64,000 nt of DNA from Pleurostoma richardsiae (lineage: Eukaryota > Ascomycota > Sordariomycetes > Calosphaeriales > Pleurostomataceae): the NCBI GenBank assembly GCA_030052745.1, contig JANBVO010000020.1:186001-250000 (forward strand), given 5' to 3'. The translations under genes were made by a program, and so were the position numbers. How positions within the stretch are numbered: position 1 is the stretch's first letter; each line of letters opens with the position of its first letter. Shown here piece by piece: positions 9,332 to 18,577 of the stretch. A model generated the notes under the pieces. The model searched no databases and had not been told where the DNA came from. It was given only the letters and a program-made list of their open reading frames with translations.

Positions 9332-11118
9332 ATGCCTTCCCACAACGAGAAGAGCGATGCAGCTAGCTCCAAGCCAGCCGCCGACGTGTCCATGACTGGC
9401 ACCGAGCAAGAGGTTTCGGTAAGTCCAGGTCCTTTTTTTTATGCCCTGCATCCAGCATCATACATTCCTTGGGCTTCTCCGCCAAAGCCACACTGAGGTT
9501 AAGTCCCGACGCCTGACGGGTGGCCGCGCTGTTGTTGACCATCACCCACCCGAGCATGACCAGCGCTGAGCCGTGAGTCTACTCTCACTTTTTGGTCTTT
9601 GACAAGGGCATTTTCCTGGCCATGCTTGGGTGTGGTAAAGATCGGTTGTGAACTTCTCGTCACTTCCGGTTGATGATAGGCAGCGTTGTCTCATGGCAGG
9701 GATGACAACCTCGCTTGTTTCAAGCAAGCACTTGTGTGTCCCTTCGACCTGGCATCTTCGGCTGTCCAGCCTGGCTTCGCAGGCCTCGTCAGCCTGTGTT
9801 GTCTACGTAAGTTTTAGCGGGGTACTGTTCCTTCTGCCAGGCCATGCACGGTTATGGGATTCGCGTCAAGCCTATCTTTCCTGGAGAGGAGGGTCGGAGT
9901 GCGAGTCTAGTCCACCTCACAAACGCTTTGATGAGACTTACCAGTGGGTTTCCCCTACTGACTGGATGCAGGTTACTTCTGGACGTGCCGGGAGCACGGC
10001 TCTCGCCACCACCGGAGCGACTCAGGTAAGTTCTGTTTCACTTTATGTGTTCTACATTCAGCATCGAGTTGTCGCCCGGGTTTCCTTCGCCAAACCACAC
10101 AAGAGGACAAGTCCTAAGTCAGACGAAGGGGTTGAGACGTCGTTGACCGTCACCTCTCGCCCGAGCTGGGCCAGCAGTACCAGGCCGTGAGTTCAATCTC
10201 GCTTCTAGGTCGACGACCCCAGGCCTGTGTTCTCTGGTCTAAGCTGGGGCAAGGTAAAAGCTGGTTGTGGATCCTCATCTCCACTTCGAGCCGATGGTAG
10301 ATGGAGCAGCCCCAGTGCTTGGGAACTCATCCTCACTCGCGCAAAGCGAGTAGTCGTGTGTGTCTTCGACTCACGCTCTCTCCTTGCGGGAGGGTGTCAG
10401 CCTGGCTTCATGTTCCTCGTCAGTTCATGTTGTCTACGTAAGTTTTAGCGGGGTACTGCTTCAGGCCTGGGCCATGCACGGTTATGGGATCTTCGTCAAG
10501 TCGATCGTATCCAGTCAACCTGGAGAGAAGGAGACGCAGGGAGAACCCGGGCGCCCTCTGGGTTCTGGCACTCGATGAGGACTTACCAGTTGGATTCATC
10601 CCGCTGACTGAATGTAGGGTGCTGTTATTACTTCCGGTGCCTTCACCACCGACTATCCCACTCCTAATGTCAACGACATCCAGGAGTGCGCCACCGAAGT
10701 TGCCGGATTGGATGCCACCGACCAGGCCCTCGCTGCTCTGACCACCAACTAGCAAAATTCGCGCGCCGTGCTCTTGGCTGCGTCCGTTGCCACCGTCCAC
10801 GACGCCGCCACCGAGGCCCGCGATATTGCTGACGCCAGCTACGAGAACCAGACTAACCTGGACGGTTACGTCGAGCGATTCATTCGCCGCCAGGTCGACG
10901 AGTGCCGCCAGGCTCTCCGCGGCATCTGCCGCACCCTCGGTCTCGACTGGGATGAGGTGGGCATTACCCAACGTACCTGTAGGAGATGGTTTTTCAGCTA
11001 ACCTCCTTACCAGATGCTCGCTACCGGCCGTATGATCGAGGTGGACCTTTATAAGCAGCCTCCCATCCCGAGCTTCCGCAAGGATGGCACCGACGACAAC
11101 GCTGGCAGGGACGCCTGA
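9332..11118 (+). CDS. Unrecognised protein gene with duplicated long-intron unit and an in-frame TAG
   Basis: Proposed exons are 9332..9418, 9972..10025, 10618..10956 and 11014..11118, all in phase 0. Intron 3 (57 nt, GTGGGC...TTACCAG) is ordinary. Introns 1 (553 nt) and 2 (592 nt) are unusually long and similar to each other over their length. Exon 1 encodes a short Ser/Ala/Asp-rich start (MPSHNEKSDAASSKPAADV). Exons 3 and 4 encode a helical, acidic region containing DEARDI-like stretches, such as YVERFIRRQVDECRQALRG and LGLDWDEMLATGRMIEVDL, ending ...GTDDNAGRDA. An in-frame TAG lies at 10750-10752 between two segments that both look coding. So this is a nonsense allele, a mis-modelled short intron ending at that TAG (CTGAC...CTAG is present but no good donor), or a pseudogene. 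Small internal exons inside the long introns are possible. I do not recognise the family. Confidence 0.5.
9419..10617 (+). repeat. Tandem direct duplication of ~600 nt (intron plus short exon), two diverged copies
   Basis: Copy 1 runs from about 9419 to 10025 and copy 2 from about 10026 to about 10650. Both start GTAAGT, share CCAGCATC/TTCAGCATC and GCCAAA-CCACAC stretches, then CCGTGAGT (near 9570 and 10183), the block TGTCTACGTAAGTTTTAGCG (9802 and 10434), the block GGCCATGCACGGTTATGGGA (9840 and 10473), CTTACCAG, and CTGACTG before an AG acceptor. The copies are clearly diverged outside these blocks, so the duplication is not recent. Confidence 0.75.
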
Positions 11119-11647
11119 ATGTCCTAGGGGACGGTTGTGCTGGGGGGATGGAAACAGCGGTTTTACCAGGGAACAGGTGTACAGGCATGATCATGACTAA
11201 TGAGTCACTACGAATTGACGATGTTATGATTGTGATATCGAGTGTTCCAAGGCATGTGACTTCGGTGTAGTGCCGCTTATTTCACCGCCATACCTGGGCA
11301 CCTAGTCTTCCTACAGTGAAGATCATCCTGTCAAACCGCGTAGCCCGTCGGCAAGATTAACCAGCTAGTGCGGCTATCCTGACCGTACAGCTATCCTACA
11401 GGCGTGATGATCCCACTGGAGTGCAAACAGTTTCCTAAAAGAGTAACAACCGCTGGGTGGGCCGGTGATCGGGCCACCCCGGGCCAAGCTGCGGGGCAGG
11501 CGAGATAGGGGCGAGGGCGGTATCGCGCCGGACCGCCTCACGCAACGCTCGCCCTGCTTCCTGTCATGATCGCTCGCTCCTCTCAGCCGCTTCGCCTTGC
11601 AAGATCCCTGTTCCCGCCGATCAACAGCGACGCTCACAGTACTCGTG
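11119..11647. other. Intergenic region
   Basis: About 530 bases holding the 3' flank of the preceding gene and the promoter of the hydrolase. No feature recognised. Confidence 0.4.
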
Positions 11648-13348
11648 ATGGCGTCTTATCCCGTGATGGTTCGGAGTCTCACGCCCATATCTAAACATGC
11701 CCTCAGGCCCGCCGGCCACAAGCTGGCCGCAAGTGCTGCGCCGTCTCGGCAGCTGATAAGGACCTTCAGCGCCGCCTCGGCGATGCGGATCCGGACGGCC
11801 GCCATGAGCGAAGATGACTTCAAGAGCATCAAGGTCAAGCAGTCCAGGCTGATGGACACGCTGCACCACACGTGCTCCTTTGGCACCGGCCACCGGTGGG
11901 GAAGGCAAGTTAGCCCCTCCATCTCCTGGACACATTGTCTCGCTGACAGATACGCGGAAGCGGTCCGACAGAGACGGGCATGTCGCGGCTGTCTCTCACC
12001 GACGGCGACAAGAAGGTGCGGGACTGGTTCGCGGAGACGACCAAGGCGCTCGGCTGCTCGCTGACGGTCGACGCGATGGGCAACATGTTCGCCGTGCGGC
12101 CTGGTCGGCGGACGGACGTCCCGCCCATCTTCGCGGGGTCTCATCTCGACACCCAGCCCGCGGGAGGGCGGTACGACGGTATCCTTGGTGTCCTTTCCGC
12201 GATCGAGATGCTAAGCCTACTGCGTGACTACAACGTCGAGACGGAGTATCCCGTCGGCGTGGTCAATTGGACAAAGTGAGAGCCTCCTTTTGTCCCTAGG
12301 AGTTTCCCGAGCACTGACGGATTGATGAAAGTGAGGAGGGTGCCCGCTTCCCTGTCAGCATGATGGCGTCTGGCGTCTGGGCAGGTGCCATCACACCTGA
12401 GGAGGCCTATAGCTTGCAAGAGGTTGGAGAGGGAACAGCCACCGTGAAAGAGGAGCTCGAGCGGATAGGCTACCTGGGCAGCACGCCAGCAAGCTACAAG
12501 TCGATGCCCATGAGCGCGCATTTCGAGCTACACATCGAGCAGGGACCCATCCTCGAGGCCGCGAAGCAGAAGATCGGCGTCGTCCAGGGAGCACAGGCCT
12601 ACAGATGGTACACCATCGACATTGAGGGACGGGGTAGGCTCTCAGGAAATCCCATTTTTAGTCATCCTGTGTAGCCAAAACTGACATATTTCCAGCCTCC
12701 CATACCGGCACGACGCCCTTCTATGCCCGCGCCGACGCTATCCTCCTTGCCGCCCGCCTCATCGCCCGCTCCAACGTCGTCGCAGCCAAGCACTCCGCCC
12801 TCGCTTCCACCGGCATCCTCACCCTCCAGCCCGGCAGCGTCAACACCGTCCCGAACCACGTCCGCTTCGCCCTGGACGTGCGGGCCCCACACGACGCGAC
12901 CGTCGACTCCGTCGAGGCCGAGCTGAAGCACGACTTCGCCGCCCTCGCCGCCGGTGACAATCTCGACGGGCATTCGGCATCCGGCCTGGGCTCGCTCCCT
13001 CTGGAAGTCGGCTGGAGCACCGACAGCGTGTCGCCGGCGGTGCGGTTCCACGAGGACTGCATCGCGGCGGTGCGGGCGGGCGCGGCGTCGGTGCTGGGGG
13101 GAGGAGAGGATGAAGGCGCAGGGCCGCTATACCGGGACATGACGAGCGGGGCCGGGCACGACAGCGTGTACGCAAGCCGGCGGTGCCCAACGGCCATGAT
13201 CTTTGTGCCGAGCAAGAACGGGATCAGCCATAACCCGGAGGAGTACACGGGCCCGGAGGACTGTGCTCTCGGGGCGGAGGTGCTGTGCCAAACTGTGCTG
13301 AGGTTCGATAAGATGATGGCAGAGAGAGGGCGGTCGGGTCCTATATGA
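11648..13348 (+). CDS. M20-family N-carbamoyl-L-amino-acid hydrolase / beta-ureidopropionase-like amidase
   Basis: Binuclear metallo-amidase of the AllC/HyuC/AmaB family (also fungal PYD3 beta-alanine synthase), hydrolysing N-carbamoyl amino acids to amino acid, CO2 and ammonia. Exons 11648..11904, 11961..12275, 12332..12633 and 12696..13348 total 1527 nt, 508 residues. Intron 1 has a GC donor (AAG|GCAAGT). Metal ligands are all visible: GSHLDTQPAGGRYDG (His 147, Asp), NEEGARFP, HFELHIEQGP and the C-terminal ISHNPEEY. The first ~55 residues are Arg/Ser/Ala-rich with no acidic residue (MVRSLTPISKHALRPAG...RQLIRTFSAASAMRIR), which looks like a mitochondrial presequence; the enzyme body starts near MSEDDFKS. 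Convergent with the HET gene, 130 bp away. Substrate (carbamoyl-beta-alanine versus other carbamoyl or hydantoin-derived acids) cannot be told from sequence. Confidence 0.88.
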
Positions 13349-13477
13349 CGAAGTTGAGGCAGGTTCGCGTTAAGAGCAGATGTGCCCATGTATCCGCTAT
13401 CAAGAGGAATGCGGTCTGAAGAAAAAAGTAGCTCGCTCTCCCATGCCGTCTCGTTCGACCATCGCCGCTTTATAAGA

Positions 13478-15130
13478 CTACGCTACTTGTTTGACAGATA
13501 AATGAAGGTATTTCCTGGATTCCGTCCAGTATTCGACGGATACGTGGAATACCATATGGTCGAAATCGACCATCACATAGTGCTTTAAGCCGCGCAGTTC
13601 AGGGAGGGTATCAAGCTCGTGCACGGACATCGCGGTGCGTCTAGTTGCAATCCACCTTGAGAAAGACCCTGACTCCCCGAGCCTGAAGAGAGAAGTCGCA
13701 AGCTTTGCGCGGATCGGATCGTTCTCGGCCTCGAATATCTTGAACTTATACCCTTCTCGAAATTGAGGCGCGCAGAGTATGATGAAGCAGAACCGTTTGC
13801 TCTGGATCGAAGAGTAAACCAGCAGCGCCGGGACGACTTCGGTCGATTTCATGCTGAAAATGCAACGGTCCGTGTGGTCCCAGTGTGTGTCGGGATTAAC
13901 GGCCACAATCTCCAACTCCCGCTGTGGACGGAAGTGAATGCCCGACGTGCGGAGCAAGGCGACGGACTGGCGTGACGGCAAGTTGTCGGTCATGATATAG
14001 AAGCTCGACTCGCGGACCGCGTTCAATTGCGGGGGATCAAACAGTTGAATTAAGAAAGATCGGACCGCAAGCCTGACAAATAGATCTACACCGACTTTTC
14101 TCAGGGCAATCATAACGAGGGCAGGTCCCTCGCTCTCGGCACCCCCGACCTGTAAGAAGTACATGTCTCGGACACCAGACGGCTCGAAGGCATCATTAAC
14201 ATCCGGATGTAGCGCCGTTTTATCGAGGAGGAAGGAGAGAATTGTCTGCACACGAAGGCCCTTGTTCGTGACGGAGAAGCCTGGGTCATCTACGGCATTG
14301 GTTGCTTGCTCGACCGCAGAGCTCAGGCGGAACGCGGCCGGGGACGGTGCAAATGCCCCGACAAAATCCCCGCAGCTCCTGTCAACGTCCTCGAGAGGGT
14401 CCCACCCGAAGATAGTCATGTCTATGCTTCGCTTCACGATCTCCTCCTGTAAGCGCCGGAATGCCATCTTGCCCTCCCCGTAGATGAGCGGTATGTGCAC
14501 GTCGAAGATACCGAGGAGGCAGTAGGCCGCATCCTCGACCCTGGCCGTCTCTCGGGACGCCGCCCAGGACATCTTGTGCGCGACGCTCCGCTTCGAAAGC
14601 GGCGTCTCTCCCATCAGTATGCCGCGATCGATGCCGGTCTTATCGTGGAGGACGTCGACGAAATTCTCCTTAGAGCCCCTGCAGGACCAGGCGCTATCGA
14701 AGAAGAACAGGTCGTGCGGGGCGATCAGCTCCTGCAGCGTCCAGCCCCGCGTGAGCCAGCGACAGTAGGCGAGCCCTTCCTTCAAGTCTACCCCAGAGGC
14801 AAGATCGGCTAGGTAGACGAAGCAGACGTGGGCCTTCGCGTACCACCGGAACATGGAATTGATGCTCTCCGTTAGCTCCGCGCTGCTGGACTTGTCAATG
14901 CAGCAGGTGTCGACCCAAGCGTACTCAAGACCGTACTCGAGAGCGAGACCGCACGTTTCCCTGATCTTGGCGAAGGCCTTCTTGCTCGCCCTCTTACCGT
15001 CCGGTCCCGCAGCCATGTCCTGAAATGTGACCTCGCCATCTTCCCAGGTGTGCGACAGGATTGCGTACGGTGGCAGGTCGGCCTCGAAGAACTCTCGGAG
15101 CTCGAGCGTCCGGGCGTTGATGAGTCTCAT
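13478..15130 (-). CDS. HET-domain (heterokaryon incompatibility) protein
   Basis: Single-exon 550-residue protein. The N-terminal HET domain is complete and of the HET-D/HET-E subtype: MRLINARTLEL, YAILSHTWEDGEVTFQDM, YAWVDTCCIDKSSSAELTES, TRGWTLQELIAP, and SRETARVEDAAYCLLGIFD followed by IPLIYGEGKMAFRRLQEEI. The C-terminal ~270 residues carry no NACHT or WD40 repeats, so the protein lacks the sensor modules of Podospora HET-E. HET domains trigger cell death or growth arrest after non-self recognition in hyphal fusion; many copies in a genome have no known partner. I started at codon 16 of the open frame (15130) because that Met begins the conserved motif. Its linkage to a HET-C-like GLTP gene 6 kb away is notable. 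Confidence 0.9.
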   Translation of the reverse strand: MRLINARTLELREFFEADLPPYAILSHTWEDGEVTFQDMAAGPDGKRASKKAFAKIRETCGLALEYGLEYAWVDTCCIDKSSSAELTESINSMFRWYAKAHVCFVYLADLASGVDLKEGLAYCRWLTRGWTLQELIAPHDLFFFDSAWSCRGSKENFVDVLHDKTGIDRGILMGETPLSKRSVAHKMSWAASRETARVEDAAYCLLGIFDVHIPLIYGEGKMAFRRLQEEIVKRSIDMTIFGWDPLEDVDRSCGDFVGAFAPSPAAFRLSSAVEQATNAVDDPGFSVTNKGLRVQTILSFLLDKTALHPDVNDAFEPSGVRDMYFLQVGGAESEGPALVMIALRKVGVDLFVRLAVRSFLIQLFDPPQLNAVRESSFYIMTDNLPSRQSVALLRTSGIHFRPQRELEIVAVNPDTHWDHTDRCIFSMKSTEVVPALLVYSSIQSKRFCFIILCAPQFREGYKFKIFEAENDPIRAKLATSLFRLGESGSFSRWIATRRTAMSVHELDTLPELRGLKHYVMVDFDHMVFHVSVEYWTESRKYLHLSVKQVA

Positions 15131-15774
15131 GCTGGCAGGACCCCAGCAGTCAGGCTGATGGAATCTGGAGGACACTTCTGCATCGTATAAAGTGGTGGGA
15201 AATGAAGATACAAGATGGCAAGGAAAGAGGGAGCGATGAAGAAGGCAATGGAGGATGATAAGGCTCTGGCGAGGGTTGCCTCACATGCATGTTGCTCCGC
15301 CACTCCTTTTCTCAACACACCCTCCAACACATAGCTGTGTTACTGACGTGCACGACTCGAATCCAATCGATTTGTGCCTGAGGTCTGCCTTGGGTTGAAG
15401 GCGCTCTCTGGAGATGCCTGTAAGACCTTTCGGCGTTGGGGAGCGCAAAAATTGTTTCGTACTTGCCGAAGCCATCAGTCTGGTACTGGTACAAGGAGTA
15501 CAAGGAGGCTGGAGGCATTGCCAGTATAGATCATTGGCTGCCTGGTCATACTCTCTATTGTTAGTAGCTGTACCTTAAAGAGTAAACCACATGCCTTCTA
15601 TTCGATGGGCATCCATCCAGATTTAAGAGGCGGATTTACCACTTGATCCCAAACAGTAGAGCGCATGCGGGAGAACCCCACCCAAGGCAGAGAGTCATGT
15701 CTTATACCTACCCAACCCTACCCAACTTTACACAACCAGCAGAACAGACAAAAGATGAGACACCCAACCACCGC
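15131..15774. other. Intergenic region
   Basis: About 640 bases: promoter of the HET gene (minus) and 3' flank of the phospholipase D gene. A short repeat of TACCCAACC-type units lies near 15709-15735. Nothing else seen. Confidence 0.4.
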
Positions 15775-18577
15775 TCACGTGTACACCGACTCCGTCCACT
15801 GGTTGACCTGCATGCCCGTCTCCGCCATGTTCGCGTCCTTGAGGAAGTCCATGGGCATCCACACCAGGTGGCCCTTGACCTGTTCCAGCTTGGCGCGGAT
15901 CTCGCCCGGCGGCACCATGCGGTTGAAGATGTGGCCCGCCTTGACGCCCTTGGGCGGCAGGAACCGGTTGTAGTCGTCGAAGGTTTTCACTGTTTTCGGC
16001 GACTCGTGTTAGCTGCTACACTACTGCAGAATCTTTTGGGGAGAAGGGGACAGGAACTCACCATTGTCGTCCGGATCGGCGTGGAACAGCTCCTCGTATA
16101 TCTGCGAGTTCTTGGTCGCCCTGCTCGTCCACATCTCCCACAGCTCGTCGCTCAGCGGGTCCGCCACGAACTCCCAGCCCTCGTCCCCGTCCCGCGGGTC
16201 GTTGGGCGCGTCCTCGCCGGGCGGCTGCGCGTTGGGGTCGTTCGTCGCGTCCAGGTCCTGCGGCGGCAGCAGCCCCAGGTGCTCGCGCCACAGGTACCTC
16301 CGCAGCGTGGCGGCGTGCCACCCGGCCTTGAAGGGCTTGCCGTCCATCGTGCTGTCCAGCGTGCGCGTGTCCTCCATGACGATGCTCAGTTCGCTGTCGT
16401 GGTACCCCAGCTGGCTGCGGTCGTTGAGGTTGCTCGACCCGCACACGACGATCTTGTCGTCGACGATGAGCAGCTTGGCGTGGATGTAGAGCTCCTCCTG
16501 GATCCAGGCGTCTACCTCATCCTTGGGATCGCCCTCCCAGTCCTCCTCGGACAACGGACCCGCGCCGGCCATGGTATGGTGCGCAAGGCTGAAAGGAGTC
16601 TTGGTCTTCTCCTGGCCTTCTGCCTCGGCCGCCTCGAACTTGCGCTTAGCGTCTGTGGTCTTCTCGTCGCTGTCAGGCTTGCGGCTGTCCGCCGTGTTCT
16701 CTGCTATCTCGTCCTGCTTGCTCGGGCGGCCCATATGTTTGTCTCGCCCGCCCTCGACGTCAACCGTGCCATGAATGCCGGAGCCCATCACCTCTTCCGC
16801 CTGCGCACGCTGCACATCCTGATACTTGACGCCGGATTCCTCCTCCTGCTTCTTGATAGCCGGCGTCTTGTTGAGCCGGTCGTAGGTGCGCAAGTTGAAG
16901 ATGTAGATGTGCTGTGTCGGATCGACCCCTTCCTTGCGGACCTGCCCGAAGATGGAGTCCTCCCCGCGGCAGATCGACTTGTACTGGTAGTCCATGATAG
17001 CCCGGGTCCCTATGGCTGCGTCGTCGCGGAGGTCGCCAGCGAATCCGGGGATGGCTGGGATCATGATGATGACACGGAATTTGCGGCTCTCCTTGCCGGC
17101 GCGGACGACAGCGTCGACGATGGCTCGGCCAATGGTGTTATGGATCGGCGACTGGTGCTCACCCGTCGCGGTGATGAAGAACTGGTTTTCAATGTAGACG
17201 AAGTGCTCTGCTTTGCGGATAATATCCGAGTAGGCATTTTGGATAGAGTGGTCGGTCAGAATCCCGCTAGACCAGTCAGCGCTCGAGCGAACGACCTGCG
17301 CGTGGACTGTGCCGCGATTGTCCAGGTGCTTGTTCTCCATTGGCGACAAGGGATGCAAGGTGTACCCGCCGACAGGATGCCTAGGGCGCTGCACACCGAC
17401 GAGGTCCTCGTCCTTTCCTTCCCTGCCACGGAACTCCAGCCACTCAAACCGCTCGTCACGCTTGTACTTGTCTCGTTTGACAAAGTTCCACCTCAGCACG
17501 AAGTGCTCCGCAATGTCGTAAACACACGGTCCAATGACACCCATGGCCACGTCATGCCAGGGCATTCTGCCGTATTCGGCCTTGCTCAGCTCGTTCTGTT
17601 TCCAGTCTTGGACGTTCTGGAAGTCCATCACGCGGTTGTTATTAAAGTCCTGACCCGGCCATACCTCATTGACGACGCCCTCGGGATGGACGTCGGCAAG
17701 AGGGTGCTGGTGCAAGTCCCAGCGTCCAAAGCAGAGGTCCAGCCCTCCGATGAAGGCCATCTCGTAGTCAATGACGATAAACTTCTCATGGTGTGCCCAA
17801 TAGAATGTCATATCAGCCGCGTTCTCGAACACGTTATGGTCCGGGTGTCGCATGATCTTGATATTGCCATATCCCGGTGAGCCCTCGGGGCAGAGCGCCT
17901 GAAGGGCGTGCTTGGTGTGCTCGGAGTTGCAGGTCAGAGCTGCCGCAACTTCGCGATAGACGATGACGTAGATCTTCACGCCGGCTTCCGCCTTACGTTT
18001 GAGGACCTGGTCAAGCCTCCACTCCTGGTTGAAGTAAGGTGGCCGTCGCAGAAACAGCTCAGGCGACAGCCACCAGTCGGCGATGTAGATGGACTCCTTG
18101 GCTTTGTCGAGAGCCTCTGACACCGCCCAGAAGTAGTCCCGCCCATCAACGTACCACTTGATTAAATTCCCGTCACGCTCAGGAAAGAAAGACTCGAAGC
18201 GGTGAGACTGGCAGATCTTAGTCCGCTTGTCGTCACACTCCTTTTCATGCTTTTCATCGTGTCGATGTTGCGGGTTAACCTGTAGCCGTTAGGATCATGG
18301 CAGAAGTCACTGGCATCTGCTGGAGAAGAGCGACGCACCAGGTTGGCAAACTTGCCGATGGTATGCCTGAGCGCAAATGTCAGTGTTAAACGTCTTGATG
18401 AGAGAATAAGGGAGGTTCAGCGTACTTCTTATGGATGAGGGACACTTTGAGATCGTGCAGATGTGAGTTGTGCAGCTTCTCCTTGAGCTCATGGATTTCG
18501 TCCTTGAGTTTGTCGCGCACGCCGTGGTGCTGCTCGTGGGCATCGTCGCTGCGGTCTCCATCCTGCAGGTGAGACAT
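15775..18577 (-). CDS. Phospholipase D (two HKD motifs)
   Basis: Hydrolyses phosphatidylcholine to phosphatidic acid and choline. Exons 18577..18426, 18366..18339, 18279..16062 and 15989..15775 total 2613 nt, 870 residues; the 28-nt second exon is supported by phase and by the continuous sequence HTIGKFANL-VNPQHRHDEKH. The two catalytic HxKxxxxD motifs are HHEKFIVID (about residue 221) and IHAKLLIVDD (about 657), each followed by the GG/GSSN signature (GGLDLCFGRWD; GSSNLNDRSQLG). The N-terminus is charged and His-rich, with no clear PX or PH domain, as in the ~850-880-residue filamentous fungal PLDs rather than the larger yeast Spo14. A charged insert between the motifs (GRPSKQDEIAENTADSRKPD) looks disordered. 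Peripheral membrane enzyme by family knowledge. The last intron acceptor AAAACAG precedes the C-terminal exon. Confidence 0.92.

Noticed and set aside
15643-17880. A 745-residue open frame on the plus strand
   Set aside because: It is the antisense shadow of the phospholipase D gene, whose catalytic motifs and splice phases are on the minus strand.
18246-18340. Reading PLD exon 2 straight through to about 18280 with a shorter intron afterwards
   Set aside because: It gives no conserved continuation, whereas donor GTGCGT at 18338 and a CTAAC-CTACAG acceptor at 18280 give the expected PLD sequence.
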